The position numbers and the translations under genes are program-made. From an archaeon (lineage in GTDB: Archaea; Thermoproteota; Nitrososphaeria; Nitrososphaerales; UBA183), in contig JAKAPI010000003.1 in assembly GCA_021807225.1 (NCBI GenBank), positions 1 through 59,946 of the forward strand: a stretch of DNA of 59,946 nt, given 5' to 3'. A model generated the notes under the pieces. The model saw nothing but the letters and a program-made list of their open reading frames with translations. It ran no database searches and had not been told where the DNA came from. Below are positions 50,512-58,666 of the stretch, piece after piece; the stretch's first letter is position 1, and every line of letters begins with the position of its first letter.

Positions 50512-51552
50512 TTACTGGGACCGTCCGAGGTAGTCGGCCAGGGCGCCGAGGCCGCCCCGCAGAGTCTGCTCGTCGGCTGTGAAGCAGAGCCTGAAAGCCC
50601 TGGGAGCCCCGAAGAAGTCGCCCGGCGATACCAGGGCGCCGGTCTTCTCGAGCAACCTTCGTGCGAAGTCGACCGAGGGCGGCCCCTTCTTGTAGCGGAT
50701 CAGACAGAAGGGCGCGGGACCGACCTCCGACGACACCCCTTCGGTTCGGTCCAGGAACCTGCTGACCAGGGCGGCGTTCCTGTCGTAGATCAGGCGCGCA
50801 CGCTCGACGAATCTGTGCCGTTGCCTGAGCACCTGGGTCGCCAGCCACAGCGAATACTCCGAGTCGTGGCCGCTTATCGCCTTCTTCCCGTTCAGCAGCC
50901 TCTGTGCCTTCGGTCTGTCGGCCAAGATCCATCCGACGCGGAGCCTGCCGAGGCCGTAGAACTTCGTCATCGTCGAGCAGGTCACTACCTCCTCCGAGCG
51001 CCCGAAGTGCGTCTGCGGGCTGCCGGAGAAGGCGAACTCCCTGTAGGTCTCGTTGACGAAGATGACCTTGGCCTTCCCCTTGGATGCGGCCAGCTCGCCG
51101 ACCCCCTCGTCCCCCAGGCTCCTGCCCGTGGGGTTGTTCGAGTCGGTCAGGCCAAGGATCGAGGGGTGATCACCCCCCGCTCGGGAGACCCGTCCGGCCA
51201 TGCCCATGCCCAGGAACTTCGGTACGGTGAACATGGCAGGGTAGTTTGGGAGGGGTACGACCGCACGGAACCCGTGCCCGAGGACTCCGTAGACGAGGAA
51301 GATCGCTTCAGACGCCCCGGCGGTGACCACCACGTTTTCTGGGTCCACCCCGTAGAGCTTGGCGACCTCCTCGGCGTAAGCCGCCTGGAACTCGGTCTCT
51401 GTCTTCTTCTCCGACGCGAACTCCTCGAAAGATGTTCGCACTCCCATGCTGCGAAGATCCGGCTCTGGGAGCCCGCTCGAGGTGAGGTTGTACCTCGACT
51501 TGGGTCCGAGGCCGAGATTCCAGTCGAAGAGCTTGTCGTGGGTGCCGCGCAA
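50512..51552 (-). CDS. Class I/II PLP-dependent aminotransferase
   Basis: 346 residues of aspartate aminotransferase fold: VVVTAGASEAIFLVYGVL, VPLPNYPAMF, DSNNPTGRSLGDE, FVNETYREFAF, STMTKFYGLGRLRVGW (PLP lysine in TMTKFYG), and a C-terminal FRLCFTA with the substrate-carboxylate Arg. Shorter than most; the amino-acid specificity is unknown. TTG 51552 is leaderless behind AGCTTAAGTG. Confidence 0.85.
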   Translation of the reverse strand: MRGTHDKLFDWNLGLGPKSRYNLTSSGLPEPDLRSMGVRTSFEEFASEKKTETEFQAAYAEEVAKLYGVDPENVVVTAGASEAIFLVYGVLGHGFRAVVPLPNYPAMFTVPKFLGMGMAGRVSRAGGDHPSILGLTDSNNPTGRSLGDEGVGELAASKGKAKVIFVNETYREFAFSGSPQTHFGRSEEVVTCSTMTKFYGLGRLRVGWILADRPKAQRLLNGKKAISGHDSEYSLWLATQVLRQRHRFVERARLIYDRNAALVSRFLDRTEGVSSEVGPAPFCLIRYKKGPPSVDFARRLLEKTGALVSPGDFFGAPRAFRLCFTADEQTLRGGLGALADYLGRSQ

Positions 51553-51644
51553 CGCCCTCGTCTGACAGTGTTCTCACTTAAGCTGAATCGGCGGAGTCTG
51601 GCGGGGCCAGAAGACGGGCCCGCCCGTGGACCACCGCGAGAGGG

Positions 51645-52025
51645 CTATGGGAGGTTCCCCGAGTAATAGTCCCAGATCTTCTTCTGGGCGCCCTTGACGT
51701 AGTTCATCTCTGCTGCGGAGAGCGTCGGGTCAGAGGCCCGCGAGAACGGCCGCCGGAGCGAAGGAGGTAGGCCGTCGTCGCAGAAGAAGCCGCCTCCCGG
51801 GAATCCGGTGTCCTTCCGTACGATAATGGCTGCGAAGCCAGGGGCGCCTCTGGCGTATTCGGCCCTGTCGACCGCGGCTATCGCCTCGAAGAGGGGGTGT
51901 CCCCTGGAGATGCCCATGATCTTCATCAGCTGGCCGTAGGAGAGAGTGCCGCGCGCCTTGGCCGTGTTGACGAGCTCCTTCCTCAGCGCCTCCAGTCCGA
52001 GCCCGGGGTCGTCGCCGGCGCTCAG
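51645..52025 (-). CDS. Unknown protein with probable CTG start, coupled to the phosphatase-like gene
   Basis: Coding sense extends well upstream of the first ATG (51926): LRKELVNTAKARGTLSYGQL is protein-like and precedes MKIMGISRGHPLFEAI. No ATG, GTG or TTG exists in this extension, but CTG 52025 overlaps the stop of the upstream gene as CTGA. From there it encodes 126 residues ending GAQKKIWDYYSGNLP. No family recognised; GYRTLSYGQ-type openings occur in restriction-linked and DNA-modification small proteins, which is only a hint. Confidence 0.5.
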   Translation of the reverse strand: MSAGDDPGLGLEALRKELVNTAKARGTLSYGQLMKIMGISRGHPLFEAIAAVDRAEYARGAPGFAAIIVRKDTGFPGGGFFCDDGLPPSLRRPFSRASDPTLSAAEMNYVKGAQKKIWDYYSGNLP

Positions 52026-52435
52026 TGCCCCACTTCCTTGGCTGTCAGGCAGTAGTCTCTGATCAGTCCTTCGATGCGCTCCGACAGGTCGTTTCTGATC
52101 GCCCTGAGCTGGTCAGGGGTCTTCCCCGTGGCTCCGGGAAGCGGCCAGTCCTCCCCCTTCCCCTCCGCCCCTATGGGGCACCGGTCCAGGCAGCCGAAGG
52201 TTATGACCCTGGACGCCCCTGCCACCATCTGGCCTGTCACCACCCTCGGGGTCCGCTCGGTGAGCTTGATTCCCAACTCTCTCAGCAGCCAGCGCACGTC
52301 CGGGTTGACTGTGGCCGCAGGGCTCACCCCTGCGCTCTCGGCATGCCACCCGGCAGGGGCTCTCGAGTTGAATATCTCCTCCGACATGACGCTCCTGAAG
52401 GTGTTCTCGACGCAGACGAATAGGATCGTGCCCGT
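52022..52435 (-). CDS. Low-molecular-weight phosphatase/arsenate reductase-like protein
   Basis: The P-loop CVENTFRS (C-x5-R-S) followed by VMSEEIFN, then SAGVSPA, GIKLTERTPRVVT, ITFGCLDRCP and WPLPGATGK, places it with LMW-PTP/ArsC proteins. The first canonical in-frame ATG (52387) would delete the catalytic P-loop, so translation must begin upstream, where only ACG or ATC codons lie near the start predicted by CATTAAATCC (about 52435). The general-acid Asp of the usual LPDP motif is Gly here. The start is uncertain. Confidence 0.6.
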   Translation of the reverse strand, partial: TGTILFVCVENTFRSVMSEEIFNSRAPAGWHAESAGVSPAATVNPDVRWLLRELGIKLTERTPRVVTGQMVAGASRVITFGCLDRCPIGAEGKGEDWPLPGATGKTPDQLRAIRNDLSERIEGLIRDYCLTAKEVGH

Positions 52436-52479
52436 GAGACGGCGGCAGCTCCCCTTGGATTTAATGACTGCCCCGAGGG

Positions 52480-52992
52480 CTACGACTCCAGGCTCTTGGC
52501 TACCCGGAACTGGTCACCGACGATGGACCTCATGTTGAGCAGGCCGAGGGGCTTGCCGTGGTCGGTGACGAAGACCGTTCGGATGCTGTGTTTCGCCATG
52601 AGCCTGACGCCCTCTGAGAGAGGCTCGTCGGCCTCGATGGAGACCATGGGGGAGGACATGATCTTCCTCACCGACACGGTGGAGGCTATCAGGTCGTCGG
52701 CCGCGACCCGGTTGAGGATGTCCCGCTCCGTGAGAATGCCCTTGGGCTCGCCACTGATGAGGACCAGGATGTTGCCGGCGTGCCTCTCGCGCATCATCTG
52801 GGCGGCGCTGAGCACTGATTCGTTGGCGTCGATCATCAGGGGGTCGGTCTTGACAAAGTTCCTGACTGTTGGGGTGCTGGCCTCGGACGCTTCGATCCAA
52901 AAGGTGAGCGAGTAGTGGCAGCTGGGGCACTCTTCGGGGGTCCTTTCGCCCTCGAACACGTGGCCGCAGCGATAGCACTCCCATCTCGTCAT
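52480..52992 (-). CDS. Rubredoxin-like zinc ribbon plus CBS-domain pair
   Basis: 170 residues: an N-terminal rubredoxin-type knuckle pair (CYRCGHVF...CPSC) and two CBS motifs (residues about 45-110 and 110-165; TERDILNRVA, IRTVFVTDHGKPLGLLNMRSIV). CBS pairs bind adenine nucleotides and regulate partners. ATG 52992 is leaderless behind CTTAATATACC. No partner gene is obvious, so the regulated process is unknown. Confidence 0.88.
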   Translation of the reverse strand: MTRWECYRCGHVFEGERTPEECPSCHYSLTFWIEASEASTPTVRNFVKTDPLMIDANESVLSAAQMMRERHAGNILVLISGEPKGILTERDILNRVAADDLIASTVSVRKIMSSPMVSIEADEPLSEGVRLMAKHSIRTVFVTDHGKPLGLLNMRSIVGDQFRVAKSLES

Positions 52993-53042
52993 ATCCGGAT
53001 GAAAAGCGCCTCCGTGGTATATTAAGAAAGTGGGGCCTGCTG

Positions 53043-53336
53043 CTACGATGGTCCGGGGGCCGAACCGTCCTTAGGGGCCAGCGCGATGAGCCGCCTCGCC
53101 TTCTGCTGGCACATGGACGCGCTGTCGGCGTAGTACTTCCACGCGGTGTAATTCACCTCGACCTTGGCGAGCAGGAGGAGGATGTCCGCGGCCTGGAGAT
53201 AGTGGGATACCGCGGTCTCGTAGGTCCCAGCCTTCTCGTCCGATGCAGCGTCGGCCATCAGCTGCTCGGCGTACCACCTGAGCTTCTGGGCCCTGGTCAT
53301 CGGCTGCTTCGGAGCCGGTTTGGGCGCTGCCTGCAT
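53043..53336 (-). CDS. Stand-alone MIT-domain protein
   Basis: 97 residues: a Pro/Lys-rich start, then one three-helix MIT domain (LMADAASDEKAGTYETAVSHYLQAADILLLL, and a final RA...L helix with CQQKARRLIAL). MIT domains bind the C-terminal motifs of ESCRT-III proteins; in archaea one is normally fused to the CdvC/Vps4 ATPase. Here no ATPase follows. GGGAGGT sits 2 nt before ATG, and AAGAAATATGAC is the promoter. Confidence 0.7.
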   Translation of the reverse strand: MQAAPKPAPKQPMTRAQKLRWYAEQLMADAASDEKAGTYETAVSHYLQAADILLLLAKVEVNYTAWKYYADSASMCQQKARRLIALAPKDGSAPGPS

Positions 53337-53416
53337 GGACCTCCCAGGGGCGGGGAGGTGGCAAAAGACGGCCGAGTCATATTTCTTAGACGAAGGTGAG
53401 AACCCGCGGGCAGCGC

Positions 53417-53899
53417 TTAGCCGAGCGTGACCGCAGTGCCGACAGCCACGCCGTTCGCGGCTGCGAACCCCGCCTTGGCTTCGATGACGAAGTTGGCGGG
53501 GGAGGACGGGGTGTAGACCGCGCAGGCGGCCGAGTCGTAGCAGGGGGGCGCGGAGGTAACCATGAAGACCACCCTCGCAGAGTTCCCGGTCGCGTTCAGC
53601 CAGAGCATGTCGAGGCTGGTGTTCGTATCATACATCCAGAAGGACCACCGCCCGAATGAAGGGAATGCGAAGAGCATAGTCGTGGCGTCGGTGATCATCT
53701 TGTTCATCAAGCCTGTCTGCCTTTCCGCCGGGGTGGTCGCCGAATAGGTGAAAGTGTACGTCTTCCCGTTCACAGTGAACGCCGACGGGACGGAGCCGGT
53801 GAAATCCCCCGGCTGCGCCTGTGTGACGTAGAATTCGTAGGACGCGAAGACGACCAGAGCCGCCGCGGCGATGGCGATGAGCTTCGACAGCGACGCCAA
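53417..53899 (-). CDS. Secreted DUF192-family protein
   Basis: 160 residues with an N-terminal signal or anchor helix (LIAIAAAALVVFASYEFYV) and a DUF192 domain: ATTPAERQTGLMNKM, MLFAFPSFGRWSFWMYDTNTSLDMLWL, and a C-terminal FVIEAKAGFAAANGVAVGTAV. Family function is unknown; the fold is extracellular. TTG 53899 is leaderless behind AGAAATATTCC. Confidence 0.85.
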   Translation of the reverse strand: MASLSKLIAIAAAALVVFASYEFYVTQAQPGDFTGSVPSAFTVNGKTYTFTYSATTPAERQTGLMNKMITDATTMLFAFPSFGRWSFWMYDTNTSLDMLWLNATGNSARVVFMVTSAPPCYDSAACAVYTPSSPANFVIEAKAGFAAANGVAVGTAVTLG

Positions 53900-53969
53900 G
53901 GACCGTTCCCTGGAGCAGGGAATATTTCTACCGTTCCAGGAGTGCGGCCAGCGATCAGAGAGATGGCGA

Positions 53970-54434
53970 CTACGGCTGCTTTGCGCCGCACTTTGGGCAG
54001 AAGGACGCCCCGGCTGCGAGCTGTGACCCGCAGGACACGCAATACTTCGCTCCGGACTGTGGGCCCGCGAGACCCTGGGGCTGAACCGGCTGAGGGACAG
54101 ACGGGTTCCATACGATGGCGAGGATCCCTCCGACGAGGCCGAGGAGGAACCCGATGAAGAAGCCTCCGAAGGAGCCGATCCAGCTGAGGACCGAGAACAC
54201 GACTATCAGGGCTCCCGAGGTCGCGTGACTGCTAGGATCCGAGTTGAGCCGGCTGGCAAACACGAGTATCAGGATGCCCCAGACCACTCCGAGGAGCCCG
54301 AACAGCCCGCCAAGCCCTGCGATGAAGACGGTAACCAGCGCCCCGAAGACCGTCGTGAGCAGCCCGGCCAGGATGACGAACACGCCGGCGATGAGGGACA
54401 GGTAGTACGCCGCTGTCGGCTTGTCGGCGGACAT
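53970..54434 (-). CDS. Membrane protein with C-terminal zinc ribbon
   Basis: 154 residues: about four transmembrane helices (GVFVILAGLLTTVFGALVTVFI and onward), a Pro/Gln linker, and a terminal ribbon CVSCG...CPKCG. Similar zinc-ribbon membrane proteins are common in archaea and unassigned; the ribbon faces the cytoplasm if the N-terminus does. ATG 54434 is leaderless behind GTTAAATACAAAC. Confidence 0.8.
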   Translation of the reverse strand: MSADKPTAAYYLSLIAGVFVILAGLLTTVFGALVTVFIAGLGGLFGLLGVVWGILILVFASRLNSDPSSHATSGALIVVFSVLSWIGSFGGFFIGFLLGLVGGILAIVWNPSVPQPVQPQGLAGPQSGAKYCVSCGSQLAAGASFCPKCGAKQP

Positions 54435-54537
54435 GCGTGGTGTCAGTCTCGATGTTTGTATTTAACGATGAAGAGGGCGGTCGGGTCGTTTCATCGGGAA
54501 CAGGTTTTAAAAAGAAGCAAGCGAAATTGATTCCGTC

Positions 54538-55137
54538 TTGGATGGAATCGACGGCGAGCTGAGCCCCCGGGACGCCGAAGTCGTCCGGACCATCGAAGAA
54601 GAGGGGCTGTCGCTGTTCACCTTCGACGGCCTAAGGCGAATTACGGGTTCTCACCCGGAGACGCTCTCGAGGACCTTGGAGAGGCTGGAAGACAGCGGGG
54701 TGGTCGTGAGGTCCCCGGAGGGATACAGTCTGACCGACAGGAGCAGGTCAGGGTCGGGTCTCAGACCGGCGAACGGCGGGACGAAGAGCGTGCCGATACT
54801 GCACACCTTCCTTCCGTACGCCGGCAGCGCGGCCAAGGTGGTCGGGGCCCTGAAGGGGAGATGGTTCGACAACATCAGATGGGTCGGCATGGCCGACGGC
54901 GACGACGGGATAGTCATGAAGTGGGTGACCGACGACGGGACCGCCATCATCGACGCCAGGATCGCGGGGGGACAGCTGGACGTCGAAGCGAGGGTGGCGA
55001 GCGACTCGGACCTGCCCAAGGCTGTGCGGGCGGCGCACCAGCTCGTGGGGAGGATTTCGAGGCTGTACTCGAGCCCCAGGCCAGGCGGCAGGGTCGCCCT
55101 GATGCAGATAGGGCACTTTTCACCTCACGCGATGTGA
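54538..55137 (+). CDS. Winged-helix transcription regulator
   Basis: 199 residues. Residues 10-65 form a winged helix (SPRDAEVVRTIEEEGLSLFTFDGLRRI then HPETLSRTLERLEDSGVV); the C-terminal part is an unassigned alpha/beta sensor-like domain with GMADGDDGIVMKWVTDDGT. TTG 54538 is leaderless behind GGTTTTAAAAAG. It precedes the HtrA-like gene on the same strand, a possible target. Confidence 0.75.
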   Translation: MDGIDGELSPRDAEVVRTIEEEGLSLFTFDGLRRITGSHPETLSRTLERLEDSGVVVRSPEGYSLTDRSRSGSGLRPANGGTKSVPILHTFLPYAGSAAKVVGALKGRWFDNIRWVGMADGDDGIVMKWVTDDGTAIIDARIAGGQLDVEARVASDSDLPKAVRAAHQLVGRISRLYSSPRPGGRVALMQIGHFSPHAM

Positions 55138-55184
55138 GCAGGTAGTTCCCGAACCCGCTCAACAAGTAATCGCCGGTGCAAGCT

Positions 55185-56120
55185 ATGCCTGGTGATTTCG
55201 AAGCAATGACAGGAACAGAGGGGATGCAGCTGCTACAGTCTTTTTCGAACGCTGTAACCGAGCTGGCAGACAGAGTCTCGCCTTCCGTGGTGAGCGTGGA
55301 CGGCGGCAGAAGGGGCGGGACCGGGATCGTCTGGTCTGGCGACGGGCTCGTCGTGACCGCCAACCACGTCATCGGACACTCGGCGGCCCCGACGGTTGTG
55401 CTCGGAGACGGCAGGGAGCTGAGCGCGACGGTGTTGGGGACGGATCCCTACTCCGATGTGGCGCTCCTCAGGGTGGAAGCCCAGGGGCTCTCGCCGATCG
55501 ACATCGGGGGCGCAGGCGAGGTAAATGTCGGGCAGTTCGTGCTGGCCCTGGCGAGCAGTTCGGGGAAGAAGGCGTCGGCGACCTCGGGCATCGTGACCAG
55601 CGCCAAGAGGAGCATGAGGGGGTTCTGGGGGGTGATGATCGACGACGCCGTGGTGTCTGACGCCAAACTGAACCCGGGCTACTCGGGAGGGCCCCTGGTG
55701 GACGCCTCTGGGAGGCTGCTGGGGATGAACGTCGCCTACTTCGCTGGGAGAGGGGTTGCTGTGTCCGCCGAGTCCCTGAGGGACACTGTGTCCAAGATCT
55801 CCAGGGACGGGCGGGTGAAGAAGGGGTTCCTCGGCGTGGTGGTAGAACCCATCCAGCTCCCCGACGAACTGGCGGCCTCCTCTGAGGTGGCCCAGGCAGA
55901 AGGGCTCCTCGTAAGGTCGGTCGAACCGGGGTCGCCGGCGAGGGCGGCGGGAGTGGCGATCGGTGACGTCATCCTGAAGCTCGGCGGCGTCGCTGCCTCG
56001 GACGAGTACGAGCTGCGCAGGGCCCTCTCCGGTGACGTCGTCGGGAAGCCCCTGACCCTGAAGGTCCTCAGGGCCGAGAAGGCTGCGGAGCTGAAAGTGA
56101 CGCCGAAGGAGGCGGAGTAG
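55185..56120 (+). CDS. HtrA-like serine protease with one PDZ domain, probably cytosolic
   Basis: 312 residues: trypsin-like domain with NHVIGH (His), DPYSDVALL (Asp) and NPGYSGGPLVD (Ser; most relatives have GNSGGP), and a C-terminal PDZ (GFLGVVVEPIQLPDELA, GLLVRSVEPGSPARAAGVAIGDVILKLGG). No signal peptide or anchor, unlike most HtrA proteins, so it may act in the cytosol. Starts GTG 55176, ATG 55185 and ATG 55206 are all in frame; ATG 55185 is chosen. Confidence 0.87.
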   Translation: MPGDFEAMTGTEGMQLLQSFSNAVTELADRVSPSVVSVDGGRRGGTGIVWSGDGLVVTANHVIGHSAAPTVVLGDGRELSATVLGTDPYSDVALLRVEAQGLSPIDIGGAGEVNVGQFVLALASSSGKKASATSGIVTSAKRSMRGFWGVMIDDAVVSDAKLNPGYSGGPLVDASGRLLGMNVAYFAGRGVAVSAESLRDTVSKISRDGRVKKGFLGVVVEPIQLPDELAASSEVAQAEGLLVRSVEPGSPARAAGVAIGDVILKLGGVAASDEYELRRALSGDVVGKPLTLKVLRAEKAAELKVTPKEAE

Positions 56121-56219
56121 ATGTTCCAGCCACCGGAGGCGTCTTTTCCCAGGGAGCCCGGCTTCCCGCAGCCCGGGAGCCCACGGGAGCCTCTCCCGCC
56201 CCTCCGCCCTCCGGCCTAG
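56121..56219 (+). CDS. 32-residue proline-rich peptide directly after htrA (tentative)
   Basis: ATG follows the htrA stop codon with no gap and opens 32 codons rich in Pro, Gly and Arg (starting MFQPPEASFPREPGF, ending in Ala). No RBS or family. Termination-reinitiation after htrA would translate it. The composition also fits simply GC-rich DNA, so it may be spurious. Confidence 0.25.
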   Translation: MFQPPEASFPREPGFPQPGSPREPLPPLRPPA

Positions 56220-56265
56220 CCGGGCCCGGGCTGGATTGATTAGGGAGCACCGAGAGGCTGACCCC

Positions 56266-56727
56266 GTGAGCGAGATCAGGGCCAAGACCCGCCACGGGGA
56301 GATGACGATCGACCAGCTGGCCGAGATACAGCCAGGGATGGCGGCGCTCATGAAGGAAGCCGGCGACAGGTTCACCCACACTTACTACGCGGCCAAAGGT
56401 GGCAACTGGAAGCTCGCCGCACACAACCTGAACCAGCTCCGGGCGTCGTTCAGGACGGCGAAGGTCACGAGGCCGAAGTTCGCTGAGGACCTCGACGCCT
56501 ATGACAAGGAGTACCTCCTGCCTATCTTCGAGTCCATCCGCGACCAGGACTGGAACCGCTTCGAGGCCGCGTTCAGGAAGGGGGAAGACGGCTCTGACAT
56601 CTACCACGACAAGCGGGGGTACCCGCACATCAGGTACCTCCTTCCGAAGGACCCCCCCTCGAACCTCTATCTCGGGCCGCCCGAGGAGTTCAAGCGGGGC
56701 AGCCGGGCCGCCGGGAAGACCCCCTAG
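56266..56727 (+). CDS. Helical protein of unknown function
   Basis: 153 residues, mostly helical: GEMTIDQLAEIQPGMAALMKEAGDRFTHTYYAAKGGNWKLAAHNLNQLRASFRTAK (helical pairs), then a Trp/acidic middle and a Pro-rich end (HIRYLLPKDPPSNLYLGPPEEF). No motif recognised. GTG 56266 is leaderless behind GATTGATTAG; the longer TTG/ATT frame to 56236 is unlikely. Its stop is 4 nt into the convergent gene. Confidence 0.6.
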   Translation: MSEIRAKTRHGEMTIDQLAEIQPGMAALMKEAGDRFTHTYYAAKGGNWKLAAHNLNQLRASFRTAKVTRPKFAEDLDAYDKEYLLPIFESIRDQDWNRFEAAFRKGEDGSDIYHDKRGYPHIRYLLPKDPPSNLYLGPPEEFKRGSRAAGKTP

Positions 56728-57059
56728 AGACGGTCGACGAGCTTCATCATCTCCGAGTAGTGGTGCTCGATTATCTCGGCCCCTTCGGTGCCCATCATCT
56801 TCTCGGCGTTGGCCCTGCACTCCGAGATGGCACTGGTGATGCCTTCCTTCGTGGGCTGCACATAGCTCACGCCGCACCTGGAGAAGGCGCCCTCGACGAA
56901 TGCCTTCACTTGCTGTCTCAGCTGCTCGTCGGTGACCGGTTGGTGCATGGCAGCCGCGAACTCCCCGTTGGCGCTTTCGAAGCACTTCAGGAGCTCGTCC
57001 CTCACGAATGTCGGAGTGATTTCTGCTTCGCCCACCTCGGGCGCCTTGTAGGTCCCCAT
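56724..57059 (-). CDS. Cytosolic protein of unknown function
   Basis: 111 residues, helical, with two conserved-looking cysteines (LLKCFESANGEF, SRCGVSYV) and a His pair EHHYSEMM near the end, which might bind metal. ATG 57059 lies 28 nt from the TATA box AAATATATAACA on the minus strand, so the N-terminus MGTYKAPEVGEAEI is preferred over the longer frame from 57110. Divergent from the PLP-rhodanese gene; both use the same AT-rich promoter block. Confidence 0.6.
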   Translation of the reverse strand: MGTYKAPEVGEAEITPTFVRDELLKCFESANGEFAAAMHQPVTDEQLRQQVKAFVEGAFSRCGVSYVQPTKEGITSAISECRANAEKMMGTEGAEIIEHHYSEMMKLVDRL

Positions 57060-57080
57060 ATGGGAGGGGATTATCACATA

Positions 57081-57092
57081 TGTTATATATTT
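57081..57092. promoter_or_regulatory. Bidirectional TATA box
   Basis: TGTTATATATTT is AT-rich on both strands. Centred about 30 nt before ATG 57116 (plus) and about 28 nt before ATG 57059 (minus), it predicts leaderless transcripts in both directions. Confidence 0.55.
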
Positions 57093-57115
57093 GTGCCTCT
57101 CGGAGGCCATCCAGA

Positions 57116-58654
57116 ATGCAGAACACCGCAGCCGACGGTCAGCTCCTCGAGAAGTTCGACTCGCAGGTCCGGGCCATGGTCCCCCACCTCGAAGGAGAGA
57201 AGGTGGCCAACCCCACCCCGCTGGTGGAGGTGACCCAGGAATTGGTCGAGTGCGCCCGTGATGAATACGGCCTGCACCTGCCGCGCGAGGGGGTCAGGGT
57301 CTATGCCAAACTCGATTCGAAGATTTCTGGAGGCTCGGTCAAGGTCAGGCCGGCTGTGACCATTGTGAGAGATGCGATATCTTCGGGGAAGCTCGCCCGG
57401 GGGCAGACGGTTTTCGAAGCCACCTCCGGCAACTTCGGGCTGGCCCTCGGACAGCTGGGGAGGCTGGGGCTGGATGTGGTGGCGATAGTCTCCAGGCGAC
57501 TTCAGCCGGGAGTCATCGATAGGCTCAAGGCCGACGGGGTAAGGCTGATCGACCTCGACGTGGACATCTGCCCGGCTCCGGGGCTCAAAGGAGATGTGGA
57601 CAAGATCGTGGCGAAAGGGGTCGCGTCCAACGTAAGACTACGGCTGGGGGAACTCGGTTTCGACCAAGCCAGGTTCGACCGGGTCAGGGACGAAGCAGAG
57701 GAGATCTTGGCCGGCCAGGACGCCATAGGGCTGGCGAAGCTCCTCGCCCGGGCATACGCGGGATTCTGCACCGAGCAGTACGACAACGACCTGAACGCGG
57801 AGGCGCACAGGTCTGTCACTGCGCCGGAGATCGACCAGCAGTTGGCGGCCCAGGGCGCTTCGCTGAACGACGTCGAGTTCGTCTGCACTTTCGGCACCGG
57901 AGGCACGGCGAGCGGGGTCGGGGCGTACATCTCATCGAGGTACGGCAAGAAGGGAGTCAGGGTCGTCTTCCCCCTGGCGGGCCAGGACGTGGCTGGCATC
58001 AGGACGAGAGAGAAGGCGTCGGGCCTGAGGTTCTACGACCCGGACTCGTACGTCGGGGTCCACGAAGCCGACTTCGAGGAGGCCAGCAGGGTCTTCGAGT
58101 ACTTCAACAGGAAAGGGCTCGACGTCGGCGAAAGTGGGGCGCTGGCCCTCTATGCCACCATCCAGCTGCTCAACTATGGGGTGGGGAAGAGGTTCATCGT
58201 CATGGTCGCCGACGGGGCCTCGAAGTACGTCAGGGAGGTGGCCGCGGTCGCCAGGAGAGGAAAGCGGGACCAGGTTAGGCTGAGTGAGGCCGCCTCCGCC
58301 ATAGGCGAATATGCGGGGGTGCTCTGGGCGCACAACACCTTCGTCCCCAGGGCGGAGGGCATCAAGGTCATCGCTTCGTCGCTGGGGTGCCCGGAGTCTG
58401 CCGTAAGGGTGGCCGACACCCGGGACGTTCAGGCGGTCCTGAACGGAAGGGAGCCGTCGGCAGGCCTCCAGAAGCTGCTGCCCAGCGACGAGAGGCCGGT
58501 CCTCGTGATCTGCATGGCGGGGAGCACTTCGTTGATGCTCGCGAAGGTCCTTGAGAGGAAGGGGGTCGCCGCTGAGAGCCTAGTGGGCGGCATCACGGGC
58601 CTGCCGGCCTCGAAGGGGAGACAGCCTTTCGATCTTGTCCAGATTGCGCGCTAG
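57116..58654 (+). CDS. Cysteine-synthase-like PLP enzyme fused to a rhodanese domain
   Basis: 512 residues. The PLP part (1-400) has NPTPLVEVTQELV, YAKLDSKISGGSVKVRPA (PLP lysine in SVKVRPA), FEATSGNFGLALG, VCTFGTGGTASGVGAYIS and FIVMVADGASKYV, the fold-type II layout of cysteine synthases. The C-terminal 110 residues are rhodanese-like: VRVADTRDVQAV and VICMAGSTSLMLAKVLERKG, with the catalytic Cys in CMAGSTS. It may make or mobilise sulfur as cysteine and persulfide in one chain. ATG 57116 is leaderless. Confidence 0.82.
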   Translation: MQNTAADGQLLEKFDSQVRAMVPHLEGEKVANPTPLVEVTQELVECARDEYGLHLPREGVRVYAKLDSKISGGSVKVRPAVTIVRDAISSGKLARGQTVFEATSGNFGLALGQLGRLGLDVVAIVSRRLQPGVIDRLKADGVRLIDLDVDICPAPGLKGDVDKIVAKGVASNVRLRLGELGFDQARFDRVRDEAEEILAGQDAIGLAKLLARAYAGFCTEQYDNDLNAEAHRSVTAPEIDQQLAAQGASLNDVEFVCTFGTGGTASGVGAYISSRYGKKGVRVVFPLAGQDVAGIRTREKASGLRFYDPDSYVGVHEADFEEASRVFEYFNRKGLDVGESGALALYATIQLLNYGVGKRFIVMVADGASKYVREVAAVARRGKRDQVRLSEAASAIGEYAGVLWAHNTFVPRAEGIKVIASSLGCPESAVRVADTRDVQAVLNGREPSAGLQKLLPSDERPVLVICMAGSTSLMLAKVLERKGVAAESLVGGITGLPASKGRQPFDLVQIAR

Positions 58655-58666
58655 GCGTCGGCAGGT

